Positions 50,601 to 61,552 of a stretch of 64,000 bases of DNA are shown piece after piece; position 1 is the stretch's first letter; each line of letters starts with the position of its first letter. Source of the DNA: Lutraria lutraria (lineage: Eukaryota > Mollusca > Bivalvia > Venerida > Mactridae). The notes under the pieces are model-generated. The model was not told the origin of the DNA, did not search any database, and was given only the letters and a program-made list of their open reading frames with translations. A program made the translations under genes and the position numbers. Where the stretch lies: the NCBI GenBank assembly GCA_964023205.1, contig OZ026837.1:14733479-14797478 (forward strand), given 5' to 3'.

Positions 50601-51286
50601 CCTGAGCACACTTTCAATATTAAACATGTTATTCTTTTTTCTGAATTTCTAGCTTCATTTTGCAAAAGTATGATATTTTCATGTGAAAATACATAAACTT
50701 TTAAACAACTACTGGTCAATGTTTTCTTGAAACTTGCTGTATTTTGTCCTGACATTATATTTAGGAGCTGAGCTTTTCTTAGCTGTCACTGTGCTGTCAA
50801 AACTTCTAATATGTGCAACAAAATTCTAGTCCCCACTGTTAATAAACTTTCTGCAATGTAGTCAAGATTTTGCCTCTGCATTCATTATCTCTACTTTTCC
50901 CCTTAGATTGATATCAAAGCTAATTGAAAGCACATGCATTTTGATGCGGATCAAATTTCTACATCCCATGCAATTGTTAAAACTTCTTCCCGTTCCATGT
51001 TGCAACGCAAGTCAATGTAAGTTCAGTGCCCACAAGTACTTGCAGTACTTTGATTTAATTGATGTTTTTACTTTATGGTTATATCTTCATATTTCAGACA
51101 ATGACTGGATCTCTCATTACTGTAAATTTATCCTACTTTGTGGATGATTTACTTAAACCTAAAGATGCTTTGATGATCCATGTTGGTTTCCTGCCCTGGC
51201 TGATAGTTATCACAGGACTGTACATGATTTGGAAGAAGGATAACGGGACCCAGTCAGATTACAATCTTAGATCAAAATCCCAGTGA
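44642..51286 (+). CDS. Unrecognised multi-pass membrane protein with internal duplication, six exons
   Basis: Exons 44642-44791, 48025-48168, 48550-48618, 49402-49596, 50295-50429 and 51098-51286 join to 293 residues. All five introns are in phase 0. I do not recognise the family. The protein has about eight hydrophobic segments arranged as two related halves. Half 1 (about residues 34-146) and half 2 (about 163-285) share a helix ending in Pro (LALFVFPGSL / GIVQLAYPSFFF), a helix with R..G..S..W (TRMFASLLLGLSASW / VRLCGCMSVGYSLIW), a GS...SYF helix, and a last helix ending YQLWRGE / YMIWKKD. Exons 1-3 and 4-6 parallel the halves. There is no cleavable signal peptide; the short C-terminal tail is polar. 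Met44642 is chosen because upstream in-frame codons look like leader sequence. Function is unknown; a transporter-like or scaffold role would be a guess. Confidence 0.85.
45061..47630. mobile_element. DNA element with GGGCCCGTATTCACAAAC inverted ends
   Basis: The left end GGGCCCGTATTCACAAAC is matched exactly in reverse at the right end (GTTTGTGAATACGGGCCC region; one join base differs). The 150-200 bp inside each end are packed with CTTAG/CTAAG/TCTTAG motifs in both orientations, resembling subterminal transposase-binding repeats. The 2.57 kb between ends has no transposase frame. A clear target duplication is not visible; if the ends are extended to CAGGGCCCG/CTGGGCCCG it resembles hAT ends, but the 8-bp flanks do not match. 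It fills much of intron 1 of the membrane-protein gene. Confidence 0.7.
47260..47279. repeat. Perfect 20-bp palindrome
   Basis: CTCGCTGGTATACCAGCGAG is its own reverse complement. It lies within the 2.57-kb GGGCCCG-ended element. No role is assigned. Confidence 0.8.
47721..47993 (-). repeat. tRNA-derived SINE (family C), full copy
   Basis: Read on the minus strand, the head has an A box GTGGCTAAATGG and a B box GGTTCGAACCCC with correct spacing. The 3' body ends in the GTGTCACCCC...TTTTGTTT-complement segment shared with 36923-37068. It sits only about 30 bp upstream of exon 2 of the membrane-protein gene (48025), so it may influence that splice site. Confidence 0.85.
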
Positions 51287-52377
51287 ATGTGAATAGTGTT
51301 TACAACATAATAAGATTTTTTGTGTACATAATGTGTTTTATGACTGTATGGACAGAACATTGCCTACTTTTATTACACTTTGTTAATGCATGAGTTATGT
51401 TTGCGTTGATTCGGATGACAGAAAATATGTTTTTTTCCCACCAGTTGCCTTAATGACAATTATTACTGAAGTGTTTGTTGTGTGTGCCTTTGATTACATG
51501 ATTGTATTGATTTTGAAATAACTGAATTTTTTATTAGTTTTATTCATAAGTAACCCTCCTGCACAAAAAATCAAACTGCTGAATTGTGTGTCCAAAGTTT
51601 GTAACTTTCAGTTATACATGTTTTTTCCAAGTCATCATGTGTTTTTAGTATACTTTAGTGAATTAATGACATATTTGTAATGCAAAAAAGTATAACAGCA
51701 CTAAACTGAAAAAATGTGCTGTGCTCGACTAATCTACTCTTCCGCTCATAATTCCGAGTAGAAATTCTAGGCTTGTTGTCCAGTAGGATGTGAAGCCGGA
51801 AAAAAATTGTCGAGTCCATAAGTATAGGTATAGAATATTTTTTGTCTTCATGTCTGAAAATATTGATTCTACTTTTATTGTCATCATATATGTGTATAGA
51901 TGTAGATGGTATGACATTAACTTATTATATAGGCAGCAAAATATCTTGTATATCTTACTATAATATGTCATGTGTATATATTGATCAATCTTAATAGTTT
52001 TGGACAGAGCCCCCAAATGAAATCCCTTAAGTAAAATTTGTTTTTGTTATGGATATTGAAAAAGTTTTTTGCAAGGTGGACAATATCCCCTTTGGAAAAT
52101 TTTACAAGTAGGACAAAAACCTCTCCACTAGTTTAATGGTGGATTCCGATGATACTAGTAGTTTTCCTATTTCAAATAATATTTGTTATGAAATTTTGTT
52201 TATGATATGAGTTATGACATCACTGTTTAATTTTTTATGTTTTCTTAGTGTAGCAATGGTTTAACAAAGAATTTTTTTGAATTATTAATATTTTGTGATT
52301 TTATCATTTTTGGTTAGATGTTGTAAGCTAAGGAAATTTATCAGACACTTATGATATACGTTGTCATAGCTTAGTTT

Positions 52378-53062
52378 TTAGCTCACCTGATTCATTTTAG
52401 GATCGTTGAATGTCCGGCGTCTGTCGTACGTCCACAATTAGTTTGTTTACACTCTAGCAACTGTGCAGCTCTTAACGAATCATGATTAAACTTGCTCACA
52501 ATGTATATGGCCACAATGTCTCACCTAAGTTCGATTATGGGCAAAATCGGACAATAACTTTTAGAATTATGGGCCCTTGAATTACAAAATCTTCTATATT
52601 TAGCTTGTTTACACTCTAGCACCTTCATTTATTCACCAATCATAATCATATTTTCAGTAAATGTGTATAACCAAAAGATCTTGGACAAGTTCGATTATGG
52701 GCAAAATCGGACCAGAACTTCAAGAGTTATGGGCCCTTGACTTAGAAAATTTGCTATATTTGAGTTTGTTTACACTCACCGATCCTAATAATATTTACAA
52801 TGAATGTGTATGACCTTATGGTTTTGGACAAGTTCAGTTATGGGTGGAATCGGACCACAACTTCAAGAGTTATGGACCCTTGGATTAGAAAATTTGCTAC
52901 GTTTTAGCTTGTTTAACAGTATTATACCTTCATTGTTGGTTTTGATCTCAAAATCTACGTAAAAATGAGTTTTACCAGATGGAAACTATATAACCTGGTC
53001 ATTAATTATTGGCCTTTGTTCTCAGGTGAGCGATAAAGAGCCAATGTGGCCCTCTTGTTTAA
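52378..53062 (+). repeat. Dispersed repeat with AGCTCACCTGA / TCAGGTGAGC ends and internal tandem units
   Basis: The outer ends TTAGCTCACCTGATT and CTCAGGTGAGCGATAAAG are inverted. The interior has three partial copies of a unit containing AAGTTCGATTATGGGCAAAA, ATCGGACCA-AACTT, AGAGTTATGGGCCCTTGA and AAAATTTGCTA. Repeats of this style are widespread in bivalve genomes, as far as I know. Confidence 0.85.
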
Positions 53063-53796
53063 ATAAGATATTTTTAGAATGATATTTTTAAGATATCATT
53101 TACTCATGTTCACATTTCATGATTTTTAACGCGAAACTATTTACATGGTTATTTATCATCAACATGTCATCATTCAAGGACTGGACTTTACTGTATTACT
53201 ACATATAAACATCTCAATTTAATAAAACTATGCATGTGTATTATTCTATTCAATACTTATGGCAGCAATGTTATGTATTTATGTATACAACAATAAACTA
53301 ACTTACCATAAATTGGAGTTGTATTCATTGATCATTCTTTGAATTTTGGTTTCCTTGCATTTCCAAATCATTTAGTGCGAATGTTATAGAAAACTATACA
53401 GAATACAAAGAAATGACAACTATATGAGGAACATACAAATTTTTACTCTTAGCATGCACTACGCGTCGTGAAAATTTAATATGATTTTCAGGATTTTTAA
53501 TTTGGCTCTGTTGACACCCCTGTGTCAGCTTGCTGCCTGGATAGCCACATGTGAAATTTATCTGGTCCAGGGCAGGATTTAACCGGTCAGCAAAGAGGGG
53601 TTAGTGACCCATTCTTGTCACCATGGTGACAATATCAACACTATTAGTTTATAGTACTTATTGAGTACATGCTGTTGTTACAAAATGTTGAAAGAATAGC
53701 AGATGTGTCAGTATGTGCACACATACTAGAAAGATGCTGTAGCCAGACTTGTATTATGATATAAAGTCTATTCCAATTGAAACAAAAAGCTGTCAC

Positions 53797-54577
53797 AGTG
53801 TATCCCCTGCCACGGGTGCATTTTTGGCGAAAGGGTACAGTCAGAATTTGCTCCTTTTGATTTTTTTAAAGAGGAAAAACAAAGGAAATGTAATGGAAAA
53901 CATGGTGAAAAACATATTAATGACGTGTGTCAAAATGTGCATTGAAATGTACGAGACAAACAAATGGAAATAACTCCCTCAAAAATAATTAAATCGCAGA
54001 ACCCTGATGATATGCGCTGCAGCACTTTTAATAATTATTCTCTGAAAGTTTGGTGAAAATTGCATGGAAATGTGGAATTTGCGCACAGAAGCGTTTTCAA
54101 TGTAAAAAAAATTCTACATAGGGCATTTACTCCTTAAATATAATTCAATCGCAAAACCCTGATGTTATGCGCTGCAGCACTTGTTGATAATCATTCTCTG
54201 AAAGTTTGGTCAAAATTGCATGAGAAATTGCACACAGAACCATTAAATGTAAATTCAACAAAGGGCAATAACTCCCTCAAAAATAATTCAATCACGAAAC
54301 CCGAAAATATGCGCTACAGCGCTTGGTGATAATTGTTCTGTGAAAGTTTGGTGAAAACTACATGGGAATTAAAGGAGGAGTTGCGCACAGAAAATTAAAA
54401 AAGGGCAATAACTCCCTTAAAAATGATCTAATAACCAATTAAACCCTGACGATATGCGCTGCAGCACATGATGGTCATCAATCTGTGGAATTCTTGTGAA
54501 AACTGCATGAGAAATGTAGAAGTTGCGCACAGAAGAAAGTGTGACGAATATCCCTTCGCCTTTTGGCAGGGGATGAA
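53797..54577 (+). repeat. TIR-bounded repeat containing about four tandem 140-bp units
   Basis: The left end TATCCCCTGCCACGGG is echoed in reverse by the right end CTTTTGGCAGGGGATG (CATCCCCTGCCAAAAG). Between them the unit AATAATTCAATCGCAAAACC, TGATGATATGCGCTGCAGCA, then CTGAAAGTTTGGTGAAAATT occurs four times with length differences. The open frame at 53749-53973 is due to this repeat. Confidence 0.85.
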
Positions 54578-54765
54578 AAAGAAAGAAGTAAATGATTTTT
54601 ATCAAATATTATTTTTTTTTTTAAATAAATATTAATAACAGTAGTAATCAACAATACAACAAGGGTGATAAAATTACCACCATTCCGCCCAGCACGACCG
54701 ACTACGTCTCGTAGACAGGATACGGAAGCAGCTAAGGCAGTCCAAATGAAATTCTACCGGTACAT

Positions 54766-57007
54766 TTAATTTGTTTTTCTATCTAACTGTTGTTTCAATA
54801 ACGAATCAGTCGCTTTATTTCCATTTATATTATTTTCAGTTTGATGTGTAACTCCGTTAGTACCTAGTAAAATTTTGTGGTTTTCAATTATTTCTCTTGT
54901 GTCATGTGTAAGACTATCGTTAACTTGTACAATATTTTCCACGTCTTTAGTTTTACCTCCTTCTTGCACATCTATTTCACAGATATCTTTATATTTGCCA
55001 TTGTCCTTTCGTCTTCTATGGCTAATGACTGGTTGGACCATACATAGAGAAGCTAAGATAATGGCGATTCCGCCAAGGTAAAATGATGTTGCGTAACTTC
55101 CAGTGGTAGCAAATAAAAAACCTGCCAAAGAATGAAAAAATATTGGAGCATTGTTGAAATGCTTCATGTTATATGATAACGTATTTTTTTGGAAATGTAA
55201 TATGGTGTTATTACATGCATTCAATAAAAGAATCACCAAATACCAAACAATGTGATAAGCAACTCGTATAATTATATTACCTAACATAACATAGGCCTAC
55301 ATGTACATCTACCATTGCATTTCCTACATGTTACAAACCAACAATGTATTCCCCACTCTGTTCAATGTATGAATTATTTGTCGTGAGATCATCTGTCGTA
55401 TTTCAAAAGTATTTGTGTATTAACAAAATATACAAATATCTGGTAAGGAATGAATTATGTTTGGCTACGTAAAATACTTCCAATTTGCAAACAGCTACTT
55501 CATTAAGCAATACTCACCTGCTAATGGACCACCAATCAAGTTACCAGTCGCTTTGAATGGCATTGACAAACCAACACCGTCAGCAAATCTTTCAAATCCG
55601 ACTATTGAATAAATAACAGCAGACAACAAAGCACCAGTCACACAGTAGAAGAAACCCACTAGACCAGTCAATATCAACATTCCAGATTTCGTAAGGAACA
55701 CTGGTATAAGACATATGCATACCCCAGCGGCTGCTAGTGAAACAGTATAAAGAACTGTTGCATCAAACCTGGGATGCTGTCCTAAAAAACTGTACACCAC
55801 TTTACCTATGATATTACATACTCCGTACGCCACCAACACTGTGCCGAAATATCGCTCTGTAAATCCTGCAGATCTTGAATATGATGGTAAGTGTAATATG
55901 TAGACTCCGTGTGCAACACTGTTGAATATATTACTGGCACAGAATAGAACGAAGGACAATTTTTTAAACACTGAAAGATTGATCGATTTCTTGACAATCT
56001 TTTTTGCGTCGTTGTTGTTTGCAATGTTTAGGCTGCGCGATTGGTCATTTATACAGTGTACCTTTAATGGCAATAATACACACGCGAAAGCACACATGTG
56101 GAATGTGATGGCACCGTTTAGAAGGATCATACCCCGCCAACCGTATTTACCTTCCAAGTTAACAAGAAATTCTGCGTAGATGATCATACCAAAGCTGTGT
56201 CCAATGGAAGACAACCCAGTTGCAATGGTTTTGTATTTGTCGAAATAAATATTTAACGTCGCTATACAACCAGTATAGTTGAGTCCCATTCCAAACCCTG
56301 TAAATGTTAAAAGTGACGTAAGTTATGCTTTTGATCAGCAAAAGCATAACTTACGTCACTTTTAACATTTACCTAAACGTTGCCTAAACTGCCAAATCTT
56401 AAATAAAAGGTCGACATAAATAAATTCCCAGCTGTTGCAATTAAGTGATTATACTAAACACCAAGTTGGGACGTGTTTTCGGCATGCTGTCTTAAAATTG
56501 CTTTTGACCTACATTTGTTACCAATGAAAGTGTTTGATACAAATTCTTCAGTTGAATTAGATGTTTTCTCATAGGTCAAAAGCGTTGTTGTTACAAATTT
56601 TTAAGGTAGAATTGTTTGTTTTATTGCGCCTAAAATAATGCAATAATAAAAGTAGTCTGGTACCCGTCTCCAATCTAACAGTATTGGGGTCTGGCAAATG
56701 CTCATCAATGGTTCCTACCAGTAGATCATTCAAGATGGCGGCGGTGAATGATTTATGGAAGAAAAAAATATATTATTTAGTATTTCTCAGCTATTTATGG
56801 CAGCCATTCAATGAACTTGTCAAGAAATAATAAATAATTATGAAAACAAAACGAATCACTTACCAGTTAAGATACCATGAGTGACGAACAGGACACCAAT
56901 ATGGTTAGCAAAGTATCCCAGGGACAGTCCTAGTGCTGCTACAATACCACCAGAGAATGTACAGACACGATACCCGTACCTGTTTGTCAGATAACTGCCC
57001 AGTGGAG
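54766..57007 (-). CDS. SLC16-family (monocarboxylate-transporter-like) protein, 5' end missing
   Basis: Three exons are visible: 56864-57007 (144 nt), 55518-56297 and 54766-55121, giving about 425 residues with the N-terminus absent. The first encodes PLGSYLTNRYGYRVCTFSGG, the loop and helices 2-3 of MFS carriers; a 144-nt exon here is usual in SLC16 genes. The next starts GFGMGLNY and carries YFDKYKTIATGLSSIGHSFG, a good match to the family signature after helix 4, then about seven helices. The last encodes two final helices and a roughly 100-residue charged cytosolic tail. The exon with the N-terminal GGWGW-like motif is not found between 57008 and 64000, so intron 1 is long or runs past the window. 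The substrate cannot be named; closest in style to the orphan MCT12/MCT13-type members. A perfect palindrome abuts the 56297 acceptor. Confidence 0.9.
56300..56372. repeat. Perfect palindrome with 33-bp arms at a splice acceptor
   Basis: Arms 56300-56332 and 56340-56372 are exact inverted copies around a 7-base loop (GATCAGC). The left arm includes the C of the acceptor CAG and the whole region where the polypyrimidine tract and branch point of the SLC16-like gene should lie. Confidence 0.95.
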
Positions 57008-57823
57008 CTTAAATATAAATATAACTACACACATAAATAATATGAAATATATGAGTGTTCAGCCCTTGATAACCGTTTTGTGTAGAATTTTATAAAATAT
57101 TTCATGTGTATAATTATATTCCTACATTTATGATTTGATAAACACGTGAGTCCTCAATATCGGCATGTCCTCATTACAGAGATATTACATGTTGTTAGCA
57201 TAGGTGTTTGGCACAGACCTTGGATGGTAAAAAATGTTATATTTGACCAGAAGCTATTCATGTCCAACTTTGGCGGACATGGCCTTATCGAGTATCTGAT
57301 CAATTTTCAAGGGAAACAACTACAATTCAGGGGTTTATATACAGTCTACCTATTGTTACCCTCCTTGCTTGCGTTATGCTGACTTTATTAGGGGTCATAA
57401 AGTAATAAAGTCAGTCACGCGTAACAGATAAGATCTGTTATCTTAATTGATCCAAAAATCGATATTTCACTGTATGTATATACATTACTTTTGGATCTCT
57501 GATCAGACTTGAGCATGTCCCAACTATTATGTACGTCTTTAAAATGGACAGAAACATATGATATTGACATTAATTTGTTTCGTCAGTAAAATTAATTTTG
57601 CAAATGCGAATATTATGAAAAGACAAAATAAAGAAATCTTAGTAATAATTTTGTTATTGTGTGCAGTCAAATAGTAATTTGATTCTGCATATAAACACAT
57701 TAGCTTACAATATATTTATTTTCACTACTGAAATTAACATTAAATCATCAGGATTACACTTAGGCGTGAAAATATGTTTTTTTAATTTCTCATTAAAAGT
57801 CGCTTAGTAGGTATGGACTTTTA

Positions 57824-57952
57824 TTAGGCTTTTGAAAGCATGTGGGAAGGTAAAAAGTAGAAAGAGGATTTTCCATTCCTCGGATAAAATCATGAAAATA
57901 TCTAGGGTCGCGGGATAAAATCAATTAGGGTCGATCGAGTAACCAGAAATTT
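57824..57952 (-). repeat. Dispersed repeat, GGTTAC-ended family (copy 4, reversed)
   Basis: On the minus strand it begins TTTCTGGTTACTCGATCGAC and includes CCACATGCTTTCAAAAGCC, matching the copies at 14040, 34250 and 34876. The reversed copy ends near AGTAACCAGAAATTT. Confidence 0.65.
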
Positions 57953-60120
57953 TGCACTATGTCGCACGTCTTGTAGGTCTATGATTATAAATTAAATTAC
58001 TTCCAAATCCATTACAACCTTCACTAATTGTTGCAGATATCTATTTCCATCACAAAATAGAAAAAAATACTATTGATATTAAGCTGTAGACCTGGTATAT
58101 AAACAGTACATTCAATTTCTGTAATTTTATGGCAATTTCCATCCGTCTTGATTGAAAAGATATCTAACAAATATAACTCGACGTGTCCAATTGTTTATGA
58201 GTCAATGTGAGATGCGTATAAAAAATCAATAATCAGGTAAAGTTAGCAACCATATAAAAAAAAGGGATCTCAAAAATATGATTTTATTATCCGTCCTTTG
58301 TTTACCCATCATTGAAAAAATAAATATATAAAGTAGGCAATCTATATTATTTTATGTGACATGTGGACGTATGCCAAAATGATATGTTTAGCATATAATT
58401 ATATTATCAAAATGAATTAATAATAAATTTCATTTAATGAAATATCATCGTCTATTTAAGGTCCATTAGAACAATGAGATGAAACATTAGAACAATAGTA
58501 AAATATAAGAAATATATATTACTTGATTTGTAACAATATTTACATAATGCCTTCCATTAGGCATATCTCATAAAATAGTTGTCAGATGCTTTTTCTTATT
58601 TTTTGCAACATTATTAAAAAATACTATGCTGTATTTATATATGAACTTTGTGATAAAAAAATTGGAACGTTTTTATTGCAAGTAAAATCAGTTTTACATC
58701 TGTCTAGGTAAAATAAGACCTACTTCAATTTTAACATTCAAAAAGTATTTGGGCTTTAACAAAAGTGAAAACCATTTTTTTTATTTTAATATGTTATTTT
58801 TTTATAATATCAACAAATTGGGTCATAAATATCGATTTTTCTTTTTATACGGAAGTAAAGTAAAATATTTCACAGATTCTAATATTTTCATCCATGTTGT
58901 TATATGTTTTAGTCTTAACCTTAATTATCCTAAAACTTAATGATTCAACGCGTCCAAATTGTATGACCCTGTATAATGCATCATGCTGTGACTGTATATA
59001 CATGGATAACTAATCAGCAGATATGATCATCGCCAAAATGCACGTCGTGTCCGTAAACGTACGTAAATATCCGAGATTTGCCGAACGATTGACGAATTGA
59101 ACTTAAAAAAATCTAAGGGGTAGTTTTATAAATCATCAAAAGGGTCGAAGAAGATATTATTTCATTGTTTTCATATTTTACATGGTGAAAGAAATTAAAT
59201 TTTCCAAACGAATGCAATGAGTACAAATTTGATCACACTTCCCCCAAAAGAGTTATGATGCTGGAAACATCAAATTTTCATTGAAAAATCTACCAATTTT
59301 ACGCTTTTTACATTGAATATAGAGGGAATCGATAGGTGTCTTTTTCAAACGCAAAAGGGTCGAAGAAAGCATTAATTTAAAATAATACAAAATACACCAT
59401 TAGAAAGACAAAAGATTAATTAAACTTTTGTGATGAGTACAAATTTTGTATTTTAAATAGAATAAAAGTTATAACGATTATAGAGAAAATCCCCTTCTTT
59501 GTTTAATGTAATTTTTTTATCGATTTTCCAAATCAGCATGTCCGCGAAAGTTGGGTATGTTACATCTATAATGTATAGAAAAGGTAGATAATTCGCAAAT
59601 CTGAGCCTTCTATGTACTATATTATATAAATAGCTGGGGTATTATAAAAACGTACCAAGCACCTGTGGTTGTTAGCTGTGTTTATAAGAACACAATGAGA
59701 CAAAAGCATTGTCAAATTAGATGACGCAAGTATGTATTTATGTTAGCATAGAAACCCATTTAGGAATGATACTCGTATTGTCATAAGAATCCACGTAGCT
59801 AATCATATTATATAATATGTATGTGTACCATTAGAATCTAATTAAATAATGATATTGCGCAGAAACCCAATTAGATATTGCTGTTATCATAGGAGTGATA
59901 TTAGTGTCGGTTAGCATCGTATTATATTATATCACGCCTACTACAAAATACGCTTCTGTCATTGGATGATTTGACGTCACGTGGTGACCTAATATATCCT
60001 ATATTAGGTTAACAGAAAATATTAGGTCTGTAATGGAGTCATTCATATTTAAATATTGGGTCTGTGATGGAGGCTTTTATTGCAAATGATGAGGCGGAAG
60101 GTAGTCTGCGTGATATAATC

Positions 60121-60260
60121 GTTACAGGGTTAGTAACTGACCCGATACGAGATATACGGGTCTGTGGAAAACCATATCGGGACTCGACCTTCGGTCTCGC
60201 CCCATATGGTTTTCCTAAGACCCGTATATCCCGTATCGGGTCAGTTACTAACCCTGTAAC
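60121..60260. repeat. Near-perfect 140-bp hairpin (foldback element)
   Basis: Arms of about 60 bp are inverted: GTTACAGGGTTAGTAACTGA, CCCGATACGAGATATACGGG and GGAAAACCATAT on the left are mirrored on the right with only a few mismatches. The central CGACCTTCGGTCTCG also pairs, leaving a loop of about 3 bases. It is GC-richer than its surroundings. No coding role is supported; the open frame 60064-60348 merely reads through it. Confidence 0.9.
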
Positions 60261-60454
60261 TATTAGTATTTACGTAATAACATATATTGCTCAGCTCTGT
60301 ATTGTATTTAGTCTTTTGTTTCTTTCTCATGAAGTGCACATCATGTGACCTATACATTCTGTTTCAATTTGTTAGATATAACGATGTACCTATGTGTGTA
60401 CAAGTTACGAAAATAAATGTCGTTCTGTTCTATTCTGTTCTGATTTTATCAAAG

Positions 60455-61552
60455 TTAGGTAATGATATTATTATAGAAACCCAATTAGATAATGACATTG
60501 TTATAGAAACCCAATTAAGTAATGATATTGTGTTAGAAATCTAATGATATTGTCATAGAAAGCCAAGTAGGGAATGATATTGTTATAGAAACCCAATTAG
60601 AATTTAGATAATGATATTGTTATAGAAACCCAATTAGATAATGATATTGTCATAGAAACCCAACTAGATAATGATATTATTATAGAAACCCAATTAAGTA
60701 ATGATATTGTCATAGGAACCCAATTAGCTAATTATATTGTTATAGAAACCCAATTATATAATGATATTGTATAGAAACCCAATTAAATAATGATATTGTA
60801 TAGAAACCCAATTAAGTAATGACATTGTATAGAAACCTAATTAGATAATGATATTGTATAGAAACCCAATTAAGTAATGATTTGTATAGAAACCCAATTA
60901 AGTAATGATATTGTATAGAAACCCAATTAAGTAATGACATTGTATAGAAACCCAATTAGATAATGATATTGTCATGGTAACCCAATTAAGTAATGATATT
61001 GTCATGGAAACCCAATTAAGTAATGATATTGTATAGAAACCCAATTAAGTAATGATATTGTATAGAAATCCAATTAGATAGTGATATTGTATAGAAATCC
61101 AAATAAGTAATGTTATTGTGTAGAAACCCAATTAAGTAATGTTATTGTGTAGAAACCCAATTAAGTAATGTTATTGTCATGGAAACCCAATTAAGTAATG
61201 ATATTGTATAGAAACCCAATTAAGTAATGATCTTGTATAGAAACCCAATTAAGTAATGATATTGTATAGAAACCCAATAAAGTAATGATATTGTATAGAA
61301 ACCCAATTAAGTAATATTATTGTATAGAAACCCAATTAAGTAATATTATTGTATAGAAACCCAATTAGACAGTGATATTGTATAGAAACCCAATTAAGTA
61401 ATGATATTGTATAGAAACCCAATAAAGTAATGATATTGTATAGAAACCCAATTAAGTAATATTATTGTATAGAAACCCAATTAGACAGTGATATTGTATA
61501 GAAACCCAATTAAGTAATGTTATTGTGTAGAAACCCAATTCAGTAATCATAT
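60455..61552 (+). repeat. 29/30-bp tandem repeat array, about 37 units
   Basis: The unit TAATGATATTGTATAGAAAC-CCAATTAAG (29 bp; a 30-bp variant has TTGTCATAGAAA or TTGTTATAGAAA) repeats for 1.1 kb. Units in the centre and right are nearly identical, and some double-unit blocks recur, suggesting recent homogenisation. Older, diverged units lie at 59745-59905, separated from the main array by about 550 bp that include the hairpin element. Confidence 0.95.

Larger units (their letters stand above)
51287..54765. other. Convergent intergenic region between the membrane-protein gene and SLC16-like gene
   Basis: No supported exon. It holds the 3' untranslated region of the membrane-protein gene (candidate AATAAA hexamers near 53219 and 53291), a dispersed repeat at 52378-53062 and the tandemly built repeat at 53797-54577. 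The remainder is AT-rich unique sequence. Confidence 0.55.

Noticed and set aside
60064..60348. 94-codon open frame across the hairpin
   Set aside because: It simply translates both arms of the palindrome and AT-rich flanks; no domain or splice signals support it.
60455..61552. CRISPR array
   Set aside because: Units are head-to-tail without unique spacers, and the surrounding genes are animal and spliced.
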